Shown here: positions 54,138 to 64,000 of the stretch, piece after piece
How the letters are laid out: each line of letters begins with the position of its first letter
Position numbering within the stretch: position 1 is the first letter of the stretch
Assembly: GCA_914767715.1 (NCBI GenBank)
Contig: OU612067.1
Location: 24,278,162 to 24,342,161 of the forward strand
Origin: Membranipora membranacea
Taxonomy: Eukaryota; Bryozoa; Gymnolaemata; Cheilostomatida; Membraniporidae
Direction: 5' to 3'
Length of the DNA: 64,000 bases
Translations under genes and position numbers: made by a program
Notes under the pieces: generated by a model
Database searches by the model: none
The model's input: only the letters and a program-made list of their open reading frames with translations
What the model was told of the DNA's origin: nothing

Positions 54138-56211
54138 TCTTCATTTTTCCGTCTATAAGAAAATGGAAAGTGTTGTGGTTATGTGTGTGAGTAGAAAAAA
54201 TAATTGATCATTTTTCCAATCGTTAATCTGTTGCTGAACGAAAGGCCAAATTTCTTCATTTCTTCCATTGAAATGTCTGAATTGCTGCCGAAGCTTCGCT
54301 AGGCCTTCTTTGACACAGGCTAGATTATTTATGACAAAGCCTATGCAGCTAATTAAAATTTTTATAAAGCTCTCATTTTAACCATATCATTGAACCGTTT
54401 CGTATAGTGGAAGGTGAATGTTACCTTGGTGAGCGGACTTTGCCACCCATTTGTAGTCTCTGTGACATTCATCTTGTACAATGAGAGGTATGAAACTTAT
54501 GTCAGTTATCTTCCCCTTCAAAACTTCGAACTCCTCAGTGATGGATGTCAATTTGATGTTGTCATGCTTGCCAAGAAATTCTTCAAGTTCATGCCCCATT
54601 TCTGCTGTAGATGACAAGGGTAGGAGGTAGCACTGACCGTTGATACCGTCCTTGCTGTAATATATACCCTGTCAAATAAAATAGTAGTTTGTCATTGCAT
54701 TGTGATAAATGTTGTATTATCTTCTTTACCTTTGTTTCACAGCTCTATGGTTTTTGTAGGAACAATCGGAGACATTTTGTGATTCAAACAATTATATTTA
54801 CCTTATTAAGGTCATGAGCCCTAAAAGTGCCGTCAAGTTCTTTATAAGTGACTAAATTGTTTTCTTTGTAATATGATATTTCCTCTGCCTTCTTTACCTT
54901 GAAATATAATTTGAAGCATTAAAATATGCAAACTTAGGCAATGGCCTCACCACGACACATCAGCAATCCGTCTGAACACACTAGATGTAATGGATAAATG
55001 TCAAATCAGGTATGGGCCCGTAGTGTGTGAGGATTGATATTTTTAATTGTTCAAAAACAAAAATTATAAGCTTGCTGTGCGGCTTTCTCTTAACAATACG
55101 TTTTTGAAATTTTCCAAAGTTTTTGATCCTACATTATCAAACGTAAACAAATCAGTACATCCTAAAGAGATAAATCTTATGTGCACATCATTAAGGTATA
55201 CTAGTGGCAAAGAAGATTTTATGGTTATCATAATTATTGTTATATATCATCGGCTAGCACTCGATAGCAGAATAGCGAAAAACTCTTTTTCAACAACGTC
55301 ATTTCACATGATATTATGTAACCATACTACATATGATTCAAAGGGGATAACTTCAAAAAAATGAAGGTGGCAAGAAATATAAATAGAGTTTTTACGCAAA
55401 AAAAACATTGAGAAAACAATAGGTACCCTAAATGAGTTTGGAGAACAATTTAAGAATTATTCTCAAGCCACTATCACAAGAGGTCTAGGCATTGGGAATA
55501 CTTCTATGGCTATCATGTCTTATCAAATCTAAAGAAGACACTACCGTATTTTCTCCCTAAAAAGATGATTCCTAAAGATGTATTATCCTTCCCACATAAT
55601 ATCATAGGTGATTTATCAGAAGCATAATCTTAGTCGTTTACACCTTGTCATAGCAGGATGACCAAATTAGGAAGACTTCAGCTGATTAGTGATTGGAGCG
55701 TAGTTTTACAATTATATATGAAACAAAATAATTGGTTTGAGCCATGACAATACCTTAATGGTTTGCCCAATAAGGTTTGTTAGTTGGTTAACTACTAGAA
55801 GAAGTGATAAAACAATAGACTCGGTAACATACCCCATCGGTGTCCAACTGCAGAGTTCCATGCCTCACGAACTCTGGCACTGTGTTCTTGAGTTGGCTGA
55901 CTGTATTCCGCTGCCACACAGATAAGTAAATAACTGCTGACACTGTTATAGTCAGCAGCAAAGTTAAAACGATAGTGGTGAACACCAATATCCTAGGGGA
56001 TTGGCTGCCGCCTCTACCAGTCTTCTTAGTCTCAATATCCTGCAACAAGATCAGTAGAGGTTTACTGTTGCCACTTCATTTATTACAAGTCAATCCCAGA
56101 ACACAGGTGGACTGTGCACGTTGAAATACAGGAATTACAAACTATCCCAAAATCTTCTAATTATGAAAATCATTGCAACCCGCAAATTGCACCCTGTGCT
56201 ACACTTACCAT
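54064..56211 (-). CDS. BRICHOS-domain type II membrane protein, intact, 5 coding exons
   Basis: Exons on the minus strand: 56211-56209 (ATG only), 56039-55833, 54897-54802, 54668-54425 and 54152-54064. All have AG/GT borders, giving 639 bases and 212 residues plus stop. Residues 1-17 form a short basic cytosolic tail and 18-43 a membrane helix (ILVFTTIVLTLLLT...). A linker follows, then a BRICHOS domain at about 85-180. AHDLNKGIYY contains D99, QCYLLPL contains C115 and QDECHRDY contains C170. One Asp and two Cys are the invariant residues of the BRICHOS family (ITM2/BRI, proSP-C, chondromodulin), and a D-to-C gap of 16 is family-like. After it comes KMKKR (186-190), a likely proprotein cleavage site, then a tail of mostly threonine (192-209). 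By analogy it should be a secretory-pathway proprotein whose BRICHOS domain chaperones a beta-prone region. Domain identity is strong; the tail's role is inference. Confidence 0.82.
55100..55390. other. ~290-bp segment private to copy 3
   Basis: Copies 1 and 2 read straight from the LNN-encoding stretch to the GCAAAAAAA tract, but copy 3 has about 290 bp of unrelated sequence between them. An 88-codon plus-strand frame through it has no known motif. It may be an insertion in copy 3 or replaced sequence. It lies in intron 2 of the intact BRICHOS gene. Confidence 0.5.
55404..55532 (+). other. Conserved 42-codon open segment antisense to BRICHOS intron 2
   Basis: It reads NIEKTIGTLNEFGEQFKNYS through RGLGIGNTSMAIMSYQI to a TAA. 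The frame and length are kept in the inverted copy (50116-50244). In copy 1 the frame is open through 47958-48061, though upstream codons are shifted by a base in an A run. Upstream, copies 1 and 2 continue the reading with LNNALTLL and VYAKK in a nearby frame. I do not recognise it. Confidence 0.35.
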
Positions 56212-56244
56212 TGCAGTACTAACGTCTCACTTCTTGTATAGGTT

Positions 56245-57184
56245 GACCGCTCTGTTCCTCCTAGTGAATACCTCACCAAAGGTGATTTTTTGTCTTTTAT
56301 ATTGGAAGTTTATGTGATCATGATAACATAGAACGCTAGTGTAATTATATCACTATGACATTAATCTCAATAATCCATATAATATATTGTTTCTCTTTTG
56401 ATTGACTTTTGTGACAAGGTCAGGGTGGGACAGACTGCTCTGTTCCTCCTAGTGAATACCTCACCAAAGGTGATTTTTTGTCTTTTATATTGGAAGTTTA
56501 TGTGATCATGATAACATAGAACGCTAGTGTAATTATATCACTATGACATCAATCTCAATAATCCATATAATATATTGTTTTTCTTTTGATTGACTTTTGT
56601 GACAAGGTCCGGGTGGGACAGACTGCTCTGTTCCTCCTAGTGAATACCTCACCAAAGGTGATTTTTTGTCTTTTATATTGGAAGTTTATGTGATCATGAT
56701 AACATAGAACGCTAGTGTAATTATATCACTATGACATCAATCTCAATAATCCATATGATATATTGTTTTTCTTTTGATTGACTTTTGTGACAAGGTCCGG
56801 GTGGGACAGACTGCTCTGTTCCTCCTAGTAAATACCTCACCAAAGGTGATTTTTTGTCTTTTATATTGGAAGTTTATGTGATCATGATAACATAGAACGC
56901 TAGTGTAATTATATCACTATGACATCAATCTCAATAATCCATATAATATATTGTTTCTCTTTTGATTGACTTTTGTGACAAGGTCCGGGTTGGACAGACT
57001 GCTCTGTTCCTCCTAGTGAATACCTCACCAAAGGTGATTTTTTGTCTTTTATATTGGAAGTTTATGTGATCATGATAACAAAGAACGCTAGTGTTATTAT
57101 ATCACTATGACATTAATCTCAATAATCCATATAATATATTGTTTCTCTTTTGATTGACTTTTGTGACAAGGTCAGGGTGGGACA
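56245..57184 (-). repeat. Five-fold 188-bp tandem repeat at the BRICHOS 5' flank
   Basis: Units start near 56245, 56433, 56621, 56809 and 56997, each 188 bp, and differ by a few bases (GGTCAGGG or GGTCCGGG; CATTAATC or CATCAATC). The unit begins about 34 bp upstream of the ATG of the intact minus-strand BRICHOS gene. Its content (CTCACCAAAGGTGA, ATCATGATAACA, TGACTTTTGTGACAAGGTC) equals the single-copy flank at 48.44-48.66 kb and, inverted, at 49.2-49.42 kb. The probable promoter and 5'UTR of the surviving copy has thus been multiplied in place. Confidence 0.92.
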
Positions 57185-57360
57185 GAGCAACCCCCTCTAC
57201 TCTACTGAATCTGACAAAAGCTTCAGGCTAGATAGACATTGAAAATCTTTCCTGCTTGTCAGATCACCGATATCACTTGATATTATTTAATATTATTATA
57301 TCATCTCCGCTTCCTCGTATGTCTTCTTGATAGTGCCAAAACAGAAAGATGACTTGAGAA

Positions 57361-58479
57361 GTCAGGTGCAAAACAGATTATTTATCAATCGATCAACGAT
57401 GACATGACACTTTGTCAAATAAAGGCACAAGGACATGACTATCTGGCAAAATCTTCTTATATTAAGTTCGCTAAGCAACGTCTGCCCACCATCTTAACCA
57501 GTAACTTATTGAGTTATTTTCTTAAGTGAATGTCTCGAACTTAGGCCAAGCCTTGGGGGATTTGTCTGAATACTTTGTTTATTATTGTATTTTGTTTTTG
57601 TTTCTAGTAACATGGCATATATGTATACATATAGATAGTGAAGAAGACAAAATACAAGCAATAACCAACATCACAATGAAGTATTCAGTCATCAGAGTAT
57701 TTATTCTTAGGTGTAAGTTGAGGTTATACTTGTTGTTTGTATTGCGATGGAACAAAAGCAATTATGCTTGATATGAAGGAACCATGAAGCTGATTATACA
57801 TCTATCTATAAGAATTATATCATGCTATATAATGAATGTTTTTAATTTCGGAAACGTGGTGAAGATTTAATATAAATTTGATCAGAACTAAAAAATCGCC
57901 AGTGCAAAACAAGTCACTTTCTGCCAATCGATCAACATTGACACGATATATTGTCAAAATTAATTTGATTTATTGATGTCACATATATCCTTTGACAAAT
58001 CAAAACCACATATACATATGTTGTTATATTGTTACAAACCTGACAATCCAGAAAACAATCCAGACCTTGTAATATCACAAGAATTATTTCCATTGTGTTT
58101 TTGTTGTACAGTTTGATACATGTTACTGATATAAGTCCAGAATGAAGCGTTCACTAAAATGAACATTGGACACCAAGAAACCACCAACAAAGCCCGTTCT
58201 GTAGCATTATTTGCGATCCACCTGAAACTTAAGCTGTTATTGATCATGTAATTATGCCGTTTATGCAGTATTTTATTTCTATCTCACAAAGCAGTAGATG
58301 AGTTCATCTTCGCTGTTAATAATTGTTGGTTCATTAGCTTCTGAACCTACGTAGGCCTTGGATATGCTGATCTAATTCAAGTGTAGGCTGCTCTCATTAT
58401 ACAGATGGGCTGTCAACAAATGGGCTCAAGAGCTTTTATATTTAAGTAAGAACTGCAATCTATGCTACCAACCATAACC
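57361..58479. other. No gene recognised
   Basis: This is AT-rich sequence between the repeat block and the SINE-like element. Two similar stretches of about 60 bp (CAATCGATCAAC with flanks, near 57389 and 57926) suggest a small local duplication. Short open frames here have no motifs. Confidence 0.4.
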
Positions 58480-58830
58480 TGGCAGGGAGTTTTAGTGGGT
58501 AGGATTTGTGCTTCTCAAACTGAGAGTTGCAGGCTCAAATTCTGGTGACCACCCTTATTGTTAATGGACGTAAACTCTTCATATATAACCCTAGCCAAAT
58601 AAGTGTAAGTCGTCATTGCGATGAGGGTTTGCCCTCTAGAGTACAGGTACAGGGACCCATGGTACTCAAGACACACCCTATACCCTTGCCTACTGGAATT
58701 CTGGCTACTCTTTGAATCGCAGAGGCAGAGTGGTATCTTTTGACTGCATGTGGGGTTTGCAAACACACAGTGGACCTCCAGTAGTTTTAGTCCTGTTTCA
58801 CAAGGACCTTAGTAGGATGAATGCCGCACC
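58480..58830 (+). mobile_element. Possible tRNA-derived SINE
   Basis: The head at about 58490-58550 looks like a decayed tRNA gene. It has an A-box-like TAGTGGGTAGG, an anticodon-arm-like TTCTCAAACTGAGAG, and a B-box-like GGCTCAAATTC 30-odd bases on. A body without an open frame follows to about 58830. No second copy is in the window and no target duplication is clear, so the call is tentative. Confidence 0.3.
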
Positions 58831-59163
58831 AGTCCAAATCAAGAATGGTAGAATTTTGATACAGCAATCATCAAAATTAAAATTCCAACAGACTATACAT
58901 TTATTTTTGATGCATATTTATATAATTTTATGTGCAACCATCTCATATGAAATTGTTTGCAGAAACAAAAAAGAACTTTGACAAAATGGGTCAAATATCA
59001 ATGTTTTAAATGAGTTATGAAAGTGAAGAGGCAAAAGTTGTAACAATTGGGTAATGGATTCTCAGCTGATGATTAAAAGAGACACATATTCCTATACAGA
59101 CAGTCACAAAGTACAAGACGACAAGAACTGTTGAATATCAAGAAGTGATACATAAATAACACA

Positions 59164-60679
59164 ATGGTAAGCTCAGCGCAGTTTGTAGTGAGTCGTCGGT
59201 CAATTTAATTATATTGCATATTTCAATCCTCAAGGTGCTCTACCTTAGATTTTTCTGCGTCTTTATAGAGCATCAACACTATTCAATTTGTTGTAGGATA
59301 TTGAAAATAAAGAATAATGATAACAGCAGCCCATCTTCCCGTATACTGCTGGTCACTACTCTGATATTATCTCTCCTGCTGACTATATCAGTGACAGCAG
59401 TTATCTTCTTATCTATATGGTTACAAACTACTCCTCAGAGCTCACTGAAGAACAAGAGACCTGAGTTTTTCAGATATAGTATTCTACAGCTCGACGCAAT
59501 TGGGGTACATTGTTAGAAATAAAGTCGTTGCTTTTGTCGATAGTTTTTCTCCTATTAGAACACAGTACATTTCTAACATTCCTTTGTCAGCTTACTGCAC
59601 ACTGTTTCCACACTTTTAGGATTCAATCTAGTTTCTAGCATGGGTCATAGTCACAGTATTAGGTTTTTGGTAGCCAATGTGTTTGCTCTGAACGGTTGGT
59701 GGTCTCCCCACCAATTAATCAAGAGCAACAGATCGTCTAGGTTTTAGGGCGCCTCGCAGGCTCGATGGCTCATTTGGGGGTCATGACCTCAATAAGGTAC
59801 TGTAATTATCTGATTGCATATTTTTTCGCTGGTAACAGTTGTTGTAAGACATGTCGCAGGTGTTATACAACACTAAAGGCCTATACAGAATTGTTGTTGG
59901 TGCGAGACATGTCCAATACAGCACACGTCTCAGAACACTTGAGTGTTGGATCGTACTAAGAATCTTAATCATAGCACAAAATTTAGGCCTCTAGTATGAT
60001 TTACTTTTAAAACTTGACTTTCGGATCATTCAAGCTCTACTCATTTATATTCAGTTCAGTCACTTACTAACGTTGAAAGCACTGCACAAATGGTGAATGC
60101 ACATCATTTCATCAATGATTATTAATGATGATTATTTCATTGAACAGGGCATTTATTACAAGAAACCTGTGCATGATGACTTATGTTACCTCATTCCAAT
60201 GCCTTCTTCATCAATGGTGGGTAGTGAAATTGAGCGATTTCTTGCCAACAATGAGAAAATCACATTAGCATCGGACACTGAGGAATTTGAAGTTATGGAG
60301 GGGGAGATAACAGACACTAGTATTATACCAAGTGTTGTACAAGATAAATGTCACAGTGGCTACAGATGGTTAGCCAAATCTACTCATACAGGTAACTGAT
60401 GACCTCCGGATTAATCAAATACTAGGCTCAATATGCTGTCTTTGTCATTGCTTTTCAGTTTTTTATTTATGCTCAAAATTGGTAGCTACATACTTTTGTT
60501 GAATTGTTGGGGACAAAATGAATTGGTAGCTGTCACCATCTCTGAGTGGCCATTACAAAAATTGTTATTAGCTGTACAGATATAGCAAGAAATCTTTCCC
60601 TTCTTTTACAGATGGAGAAATTAACAAGAGAGTGGTTCCCATAATCATTGTCATTGTGATTGTTGTTACCACTACATAG
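59164..60679 (+). CDS. Divergent BRICHOS-family paralogue with Ile/Val tail
   Basis: Exons: ATG at 59164-59166 followed by GTAAGC; membrane exon 59297-59504 (ILLVTTLILSLLLTISV); a third exon ending at 59796 with LDGSFGGHDLNK and donor GTACTG; BRICHOS core 60148-60391; tail 60612-60679. D (HDLNK), C (DDLCYLIPM) and C (QDKCHSGY) are kept with gaps of 16 and 55, identical to the intact gene. After GEINKR the tail is VVPIIIVIVIVV then TTT and stop. Two doubts remain. From the canonical acceptor at 59297 the frame stops after DIENKE, so either the acceptor at 59313 is used or there is a frameshift. I also cannot place an in-frame acceptor for the third exon. It may be a functional gene with shifted splice sites or an early pseudogene. 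No satellite or LTR damage is seen. Confidence 0.65.
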
Positions 60680-61092
60680 CTTCTCATGTTTTCAGATGGT
60701 GTATTTGGCTTAAACCCATCATAGAAGCTAAATATATGCGCAAGATTAATGAGACTTGCTATTAACGCATTAAGAAAATTGATTTATTTTTCATATATTT
60801 GAAGATTCTCCTTTTTGTGCCAGCAGCGATTCAAATGTGAGCAAATTGGATAAAAGTTAACATAGTATTGCCTATTTTGTCTGTTTCCTTTATCATATAG
60901 TATATATATAAGTAGAATATCATAAGGGATTAGTTGGCAAAAAATAGTATATGAAAGCATGATGAAAGTGCAAAATCATTGCTGCGTCATAATCAAGTCG
61001 CAAAGGATGGTTTCTTCGGAAATTTTCTCTGGGTCACACCTATGTCTATTTGATTTCTAACCATTGCACACAATGGACACCACCAACCTTCA
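60680..61092. other. No gene recognised
   Basis: This is the AT-rich downstream flank of the plus-strand BRICHOS paralogue and the region beyond the retrotransposon 3' end, with a short TA run near 60901. I see nothing else. Confidence 0.5.
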
Positions 61093-62927
61093 TTTTTTTT
61101 ATGTGTGTGTTTATTGCTTACTATAAAAAGTAGAATGAGTAAAACGGTATCAAAGGTATATAAAAAGTTAAAAAGCAATGGGACAGTCAGATAGCACGAA
61201 GCTAGAGCAGAGACTGCCTGACTAGAACTCTCGACGCCGGAACGACAGAGCGAAACATCCGCAACCTGCACACAATCAAACCGTCTCCCACAGGCGCGCC
61301 GTCAGGCCACCCAAGGAACCAGACTGAGTACATGTCTCCACTCCCATAAGGTACCTGTTGTACAGGTTGACACCATGGCACAACAGGGTCCTCTCACCTC
61401 GCTTGTTTTTGGCCTTTTTTGTTCGTAAATTATTTAATCTTGTGTTATAATCATGTTCTGATTTAAGCGAGTTGATAAACTCCTTTGAAAATGTTCTTAA
61501 AAATAGTTTTACAGAGCAGTATTTGAATAGCATATTCAAAGGCATTATAATTAAAGTCTTAAAAAGGGTTAAAACATGATCTCTGGTTTTTTTCTTTAAA
61601 ATCACTCTTACACAAGTTTTTTGGAGGACTATTACTCATTTAAGGTCATTTTCAACAGCATGGCCCCAGAACTCTATTCCATAGAGCAGGTGCGGGTATA
61701 AAAACGTGTTATATAGTTCGATCATTATTTTTTGGTCAAAATATGGCCTTACTACGCGCATCATTATTACAACAAAATTTAATTTTTTGCACAATTAATT
61801 TATATGCGACTTAAAAGTAATATTTGAATCAAGGATAATACCTAAAAATTTAGTTTCATTTTTCAGTTCAAGGGTGTTGGTATTCAGTTTGATAACATGA
61901 TCATCGGCACTGATAGCTTTTCTTTGGGATTTAAAAATTACCTGAAAGGTTTTGGAATAGTTAAGTACTAGTTTATTAGCTAAGCACCAATTTTCAACTT
62001 TGTTTATTTCTTGACTTAAAATAGCATGGTCTGTACAAAAAATATTACTGTTGTCTGCATACAGTATGTAATTTAATGCAGGCACTGCATTCAAGAGGTA
62101 TGTAAATCAAAAATAAAAGCGGCCCCAGGTTTGAACTTGGGGTACTCCTATGTTGACGTCACGGTACTGAGATACAGCATTATTTACAATAACATATTGT
62201 TTACGGTTTTTGAGGTAATTTTCGATGAGAGATGTGGCATAGGGTAAAAATCCATTAAACGGTAGCTTTCTGACTAAAATTTCATGATAGTATTAAACGC
62301 CTTTGAAAAATCTAAAAGTATTCCAAATGTGCTGTTGCAGCGGTTAAAATTTTCATACAATTGTTCCATGAGCTTGTTTTTAGCAGTGGTGGTATTTCTG
62401 CCTCTTCTAAATCCAAACTGGCAGTCGGTTAAAATTGTGTTGGTCTCTAAAAAATCAATTATCTGGTTACTAAGAATTTTTTCCACAATTATAGAAATAG
62501 TGCTTAAGATTGATATTGGGCGATAGTTATTAGTACTTTGTTTGTCCCCTTTTTTAAAAATGGGTGTCACTCGTGCAATTTTTAAGCAGTCTGGGAACAC
62601 AGAATTTTCAATGACCAAATTTACAAGATATGCCAATATTGGGAGGATAATCAGCTTGTTTTCTTTGATCGCTCGTGACGAGATTTTGTCAGGACCAGTG
62701 GCTTTTTTAGCTTGGAGATTATCCACAACGGGCAGGAAATCAGTGCTATCAACAATATAAAAACTGAATTTGGGTCTAGAATCCCACTCAATTTGTGGGG
62801 CAAAATAGTCAGCAAAGTTAGCGTCTGTGGGAGGCAATTTGTCCGCAAGATTCGCATCTACACTTGTGAAGAATGTATTAAAACTTTCTTTTTTCCGTTT
62901 ATACTGAGTGATTGAATGATGAATCAA
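61093..62927 (-). mobile_element. 5'-truncated, decayed non-LTR retrotransposon (RT portion)
   Basis: On the minus strand the frame from 62927 encodes NNYRPISILSTISIIVEKIL, FGFRRGRNTTTA and LLDFSKAFN, which are reverse transcriptase blocks typical of CR1/Jockey-like LINEs. The catalytic YADD box reads YADN (near 62050). GVPQ, which should run on to GS, shifts frame near 62140, another shift lies near 62275, and a stop follows. A C-terminal HDYNTR segment lies at 61276-61605. The element ends near 61093 with AATAAA and a short A run. No endonuclease is seen upstream, so it is 5'-truncated. It cannot be active. Confidence 0.85.
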
Positions 62928-63026
62928 ATTAAATAGAACTCAAACACAGTTCACGCACAAAAAGCAATGGGCCTGAGCTACAAACAATGGTACCACTTAC
63001 TTTTATGCACAAGTATCATCAACCAA

Positions 63027-63659
63027 CTATGCCATAGCCATTTTGAATTCATGTTGCATCAGTGGTTTTTCCGATGACCAAATTATGCACAAGTAAAACA
63101 AATTAAGCAAAATGCATACGTAAAACAGTTTCATCACAGTAATTTGACAAATCATAAATGTGTACATTGTATAAAGTTCTCTTGTATACAAAATGCTGAC
63201 ATGTTGAATCAAGGGAGTTCCGAGGACATCAAAGAAATTTGAATCGGAGTCGCATTGATAATTTTCATTGGTTTTGATGCCACTAATATATCGGTTCATA
63301 TCATTCATCTTGTTCAATGATTCTAATGACATGTACAGATATTGCCACCAACAGTAACCTTATATCAGTAAACACCAAATAAGGGCTAGAAGATAGAGAG
63401 CAGATTGACATACAGGAATATATTCAGTGTTGTAGAGTTTATCTATATGGCTTGTGAAAGCTGACCCATACAATTCACAGCAATGGCTTCTGGCTGTGAA
63501 CGACTCCACGAGCTGTTCTTTCCAGCACAGTTTTAAAATTGATAAATACCTACTACTAAGTATGAAATCTTGGGTAAAAGAGACTTCTATGCTTTTGATA
63601 CGAGATGATGTATGCCCAATATCCATAAGGGGTTCACTGTACCTGTGATGTTTGTACAA
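63027..63659 (-). pseudogene. Unrecognised open region with a single internal stop
   Basis: Two minus-strand frames, 63659-63360 and 63332-63027, are in the same phase and are separated only by one TAA and about nine sense codons. That gives some 210 codons with one stop in AT-rich DNA, which is unlikely by chance. The first part contains CCELYGSAFTSHIDK and ends in a hydrophobic stretch; the second ends in another hydrophobic stretch (LFYVCILLNLFYLCIIW). CATCACAG at its upstream end could be an acceptor. I do not recognise the family. It may be two exons, a recently dead gene or coincidence. Confidence 0.35.
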
Positions 63660-64000
63660 ACAGCACAGTCAGATCTATTCACAGGTTAATTACCCGGATA
63701 TGGACAACCAGACTATATCACAGTGACGGTGTGGAAAGTGGTCTGCTGGTAGCAAGATAGTCACAACCAAATTTAATATGAGGCGGACTTGTCAGTAGGC
63801 AATGAATATTGTTGAACCTGATTTATATGGAGAGTTGCCCTCACCGATTCAGACGATTCAACTTTGGATGATGGCAGTAGTCCAGCTTTCACCATGCATT
63901 ATATGTTCGTGGCTTCTTTTATGATGTATTGAAAAATGACTGTCATTGCTGATATAATATTTGTAACCTTTGGTTTACTATGATGGTTTTGCAATTGCCT
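63660..64000. other. No gene seen at the right edge
   Basis: Unique sequence with no supported feature. It may hold upstream exons of the open region at 63027-63659. Confidence 0.4.

Larger units (their letters stand above)
53998..57360 (-). repeat. Duplicated BRICHOS block, copy 3 (most complete)
   Basis: It aligns with copy 1 from ATGTTCAAGGTCTC to the AGTGCCAAAACAGAAAGATG segment near 57350. It holds the full BRICHOS gene, a private segment of about 290 bp at 55100-55390, and the five-fold 188-bp repeat at its 5' flank, which is single-copy in copies 1 and 2. Confidence 0.85.

Noticed and set aside
54387-54617. 76-codon minus-strand frame as a complete small protein
   Set aside because: Its ATG is internal. 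The reading opens upstream to the acceptor at 54669 and ends at the donor after 54425, so it is one exon of the BRICHOS gene.
57526-57771. 81-codon plus-strand frame with a hydrophobic stretch
   Set aside because: Isolated, with no family signature and composition typical of AT-rich non-coding DNA.
59765-59972. 64- and 63-codon frames on both strands
   Set aside because: They overlap the third exon and intron of the plus-strand BRICHOS paralogue in other frames and have no motifs.
62284-62915. Plus-strand frames over the retrotransposon
   Set aside because: Shadows of the minus-strand reverse transcriptase frame.

Overview
This window is eukaryotic, almost certainly from a metazoan. It shows spliced genes with short introns (about 130 to 950 bp) and GT-AG borders, a megasatellite, a non-LTR retrotransposon, a probable solo LTR, and a membrane protein family carrying the animal BRICHOS domain. 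Base composition is AT-rich. A marine invertebrate such as a sponge or cnidarian fits, but the species cannot be fixed from the sequence.

Layout. 1-41130 is one head-to-tail array of a ~334 bp satellite, about 123 monomers, with several generations of higher-order repeats (12-mer, 10-mer, 3-mer and 2-mer blocks). Its last four monomers are diverged edge copies. 42102-46179 is a ten-exon, plus-strand DDE-transposase-like gene broken by one stop and two frameshifts. 46196-57360 is built from three copies of one block: 46196-48840, an inverted truncated copy at 49190-50317, and 53998-57360. Each carries a BRICHOS gene or its remains. A diverged inverted satellite patch (50318-51800) abuts the middle copy. 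56245-57184 is a 5 x 188 bp tandem repeat of the BRICHOS upstream flank. 58480 onward holds a possible tRNA-derived SINE, then a fourth, divergent BRICHOS copy on the plus strand (59164-60679), a dead non-LTR retrotransposon on the minus strand (61093-62927), and an unidentified minus-strand open region at the right edge.

The most interesting system is the BRICHOS cluster. The copy at 54064-56211 (minus) can be assembled into an intact five-exon, 212-residue type II membrane protein. It has the three residues that define BRICHOS (D99, C115, C170), then a basic KKR site, then a tail made almost wholly of threonine. The divergent paralogue keeps the same spacing but swaps the tail for an isoleucine/valine run. 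BRICHOS domains are known chaperones for beta-prone segments of their own proproteins, so a pair of paralogues with different beta-branched tails is a natural test case. The second notable signal is a CENP-B-box-like 17-mer in the satellite, exact in two monomers, beside several small dyads.
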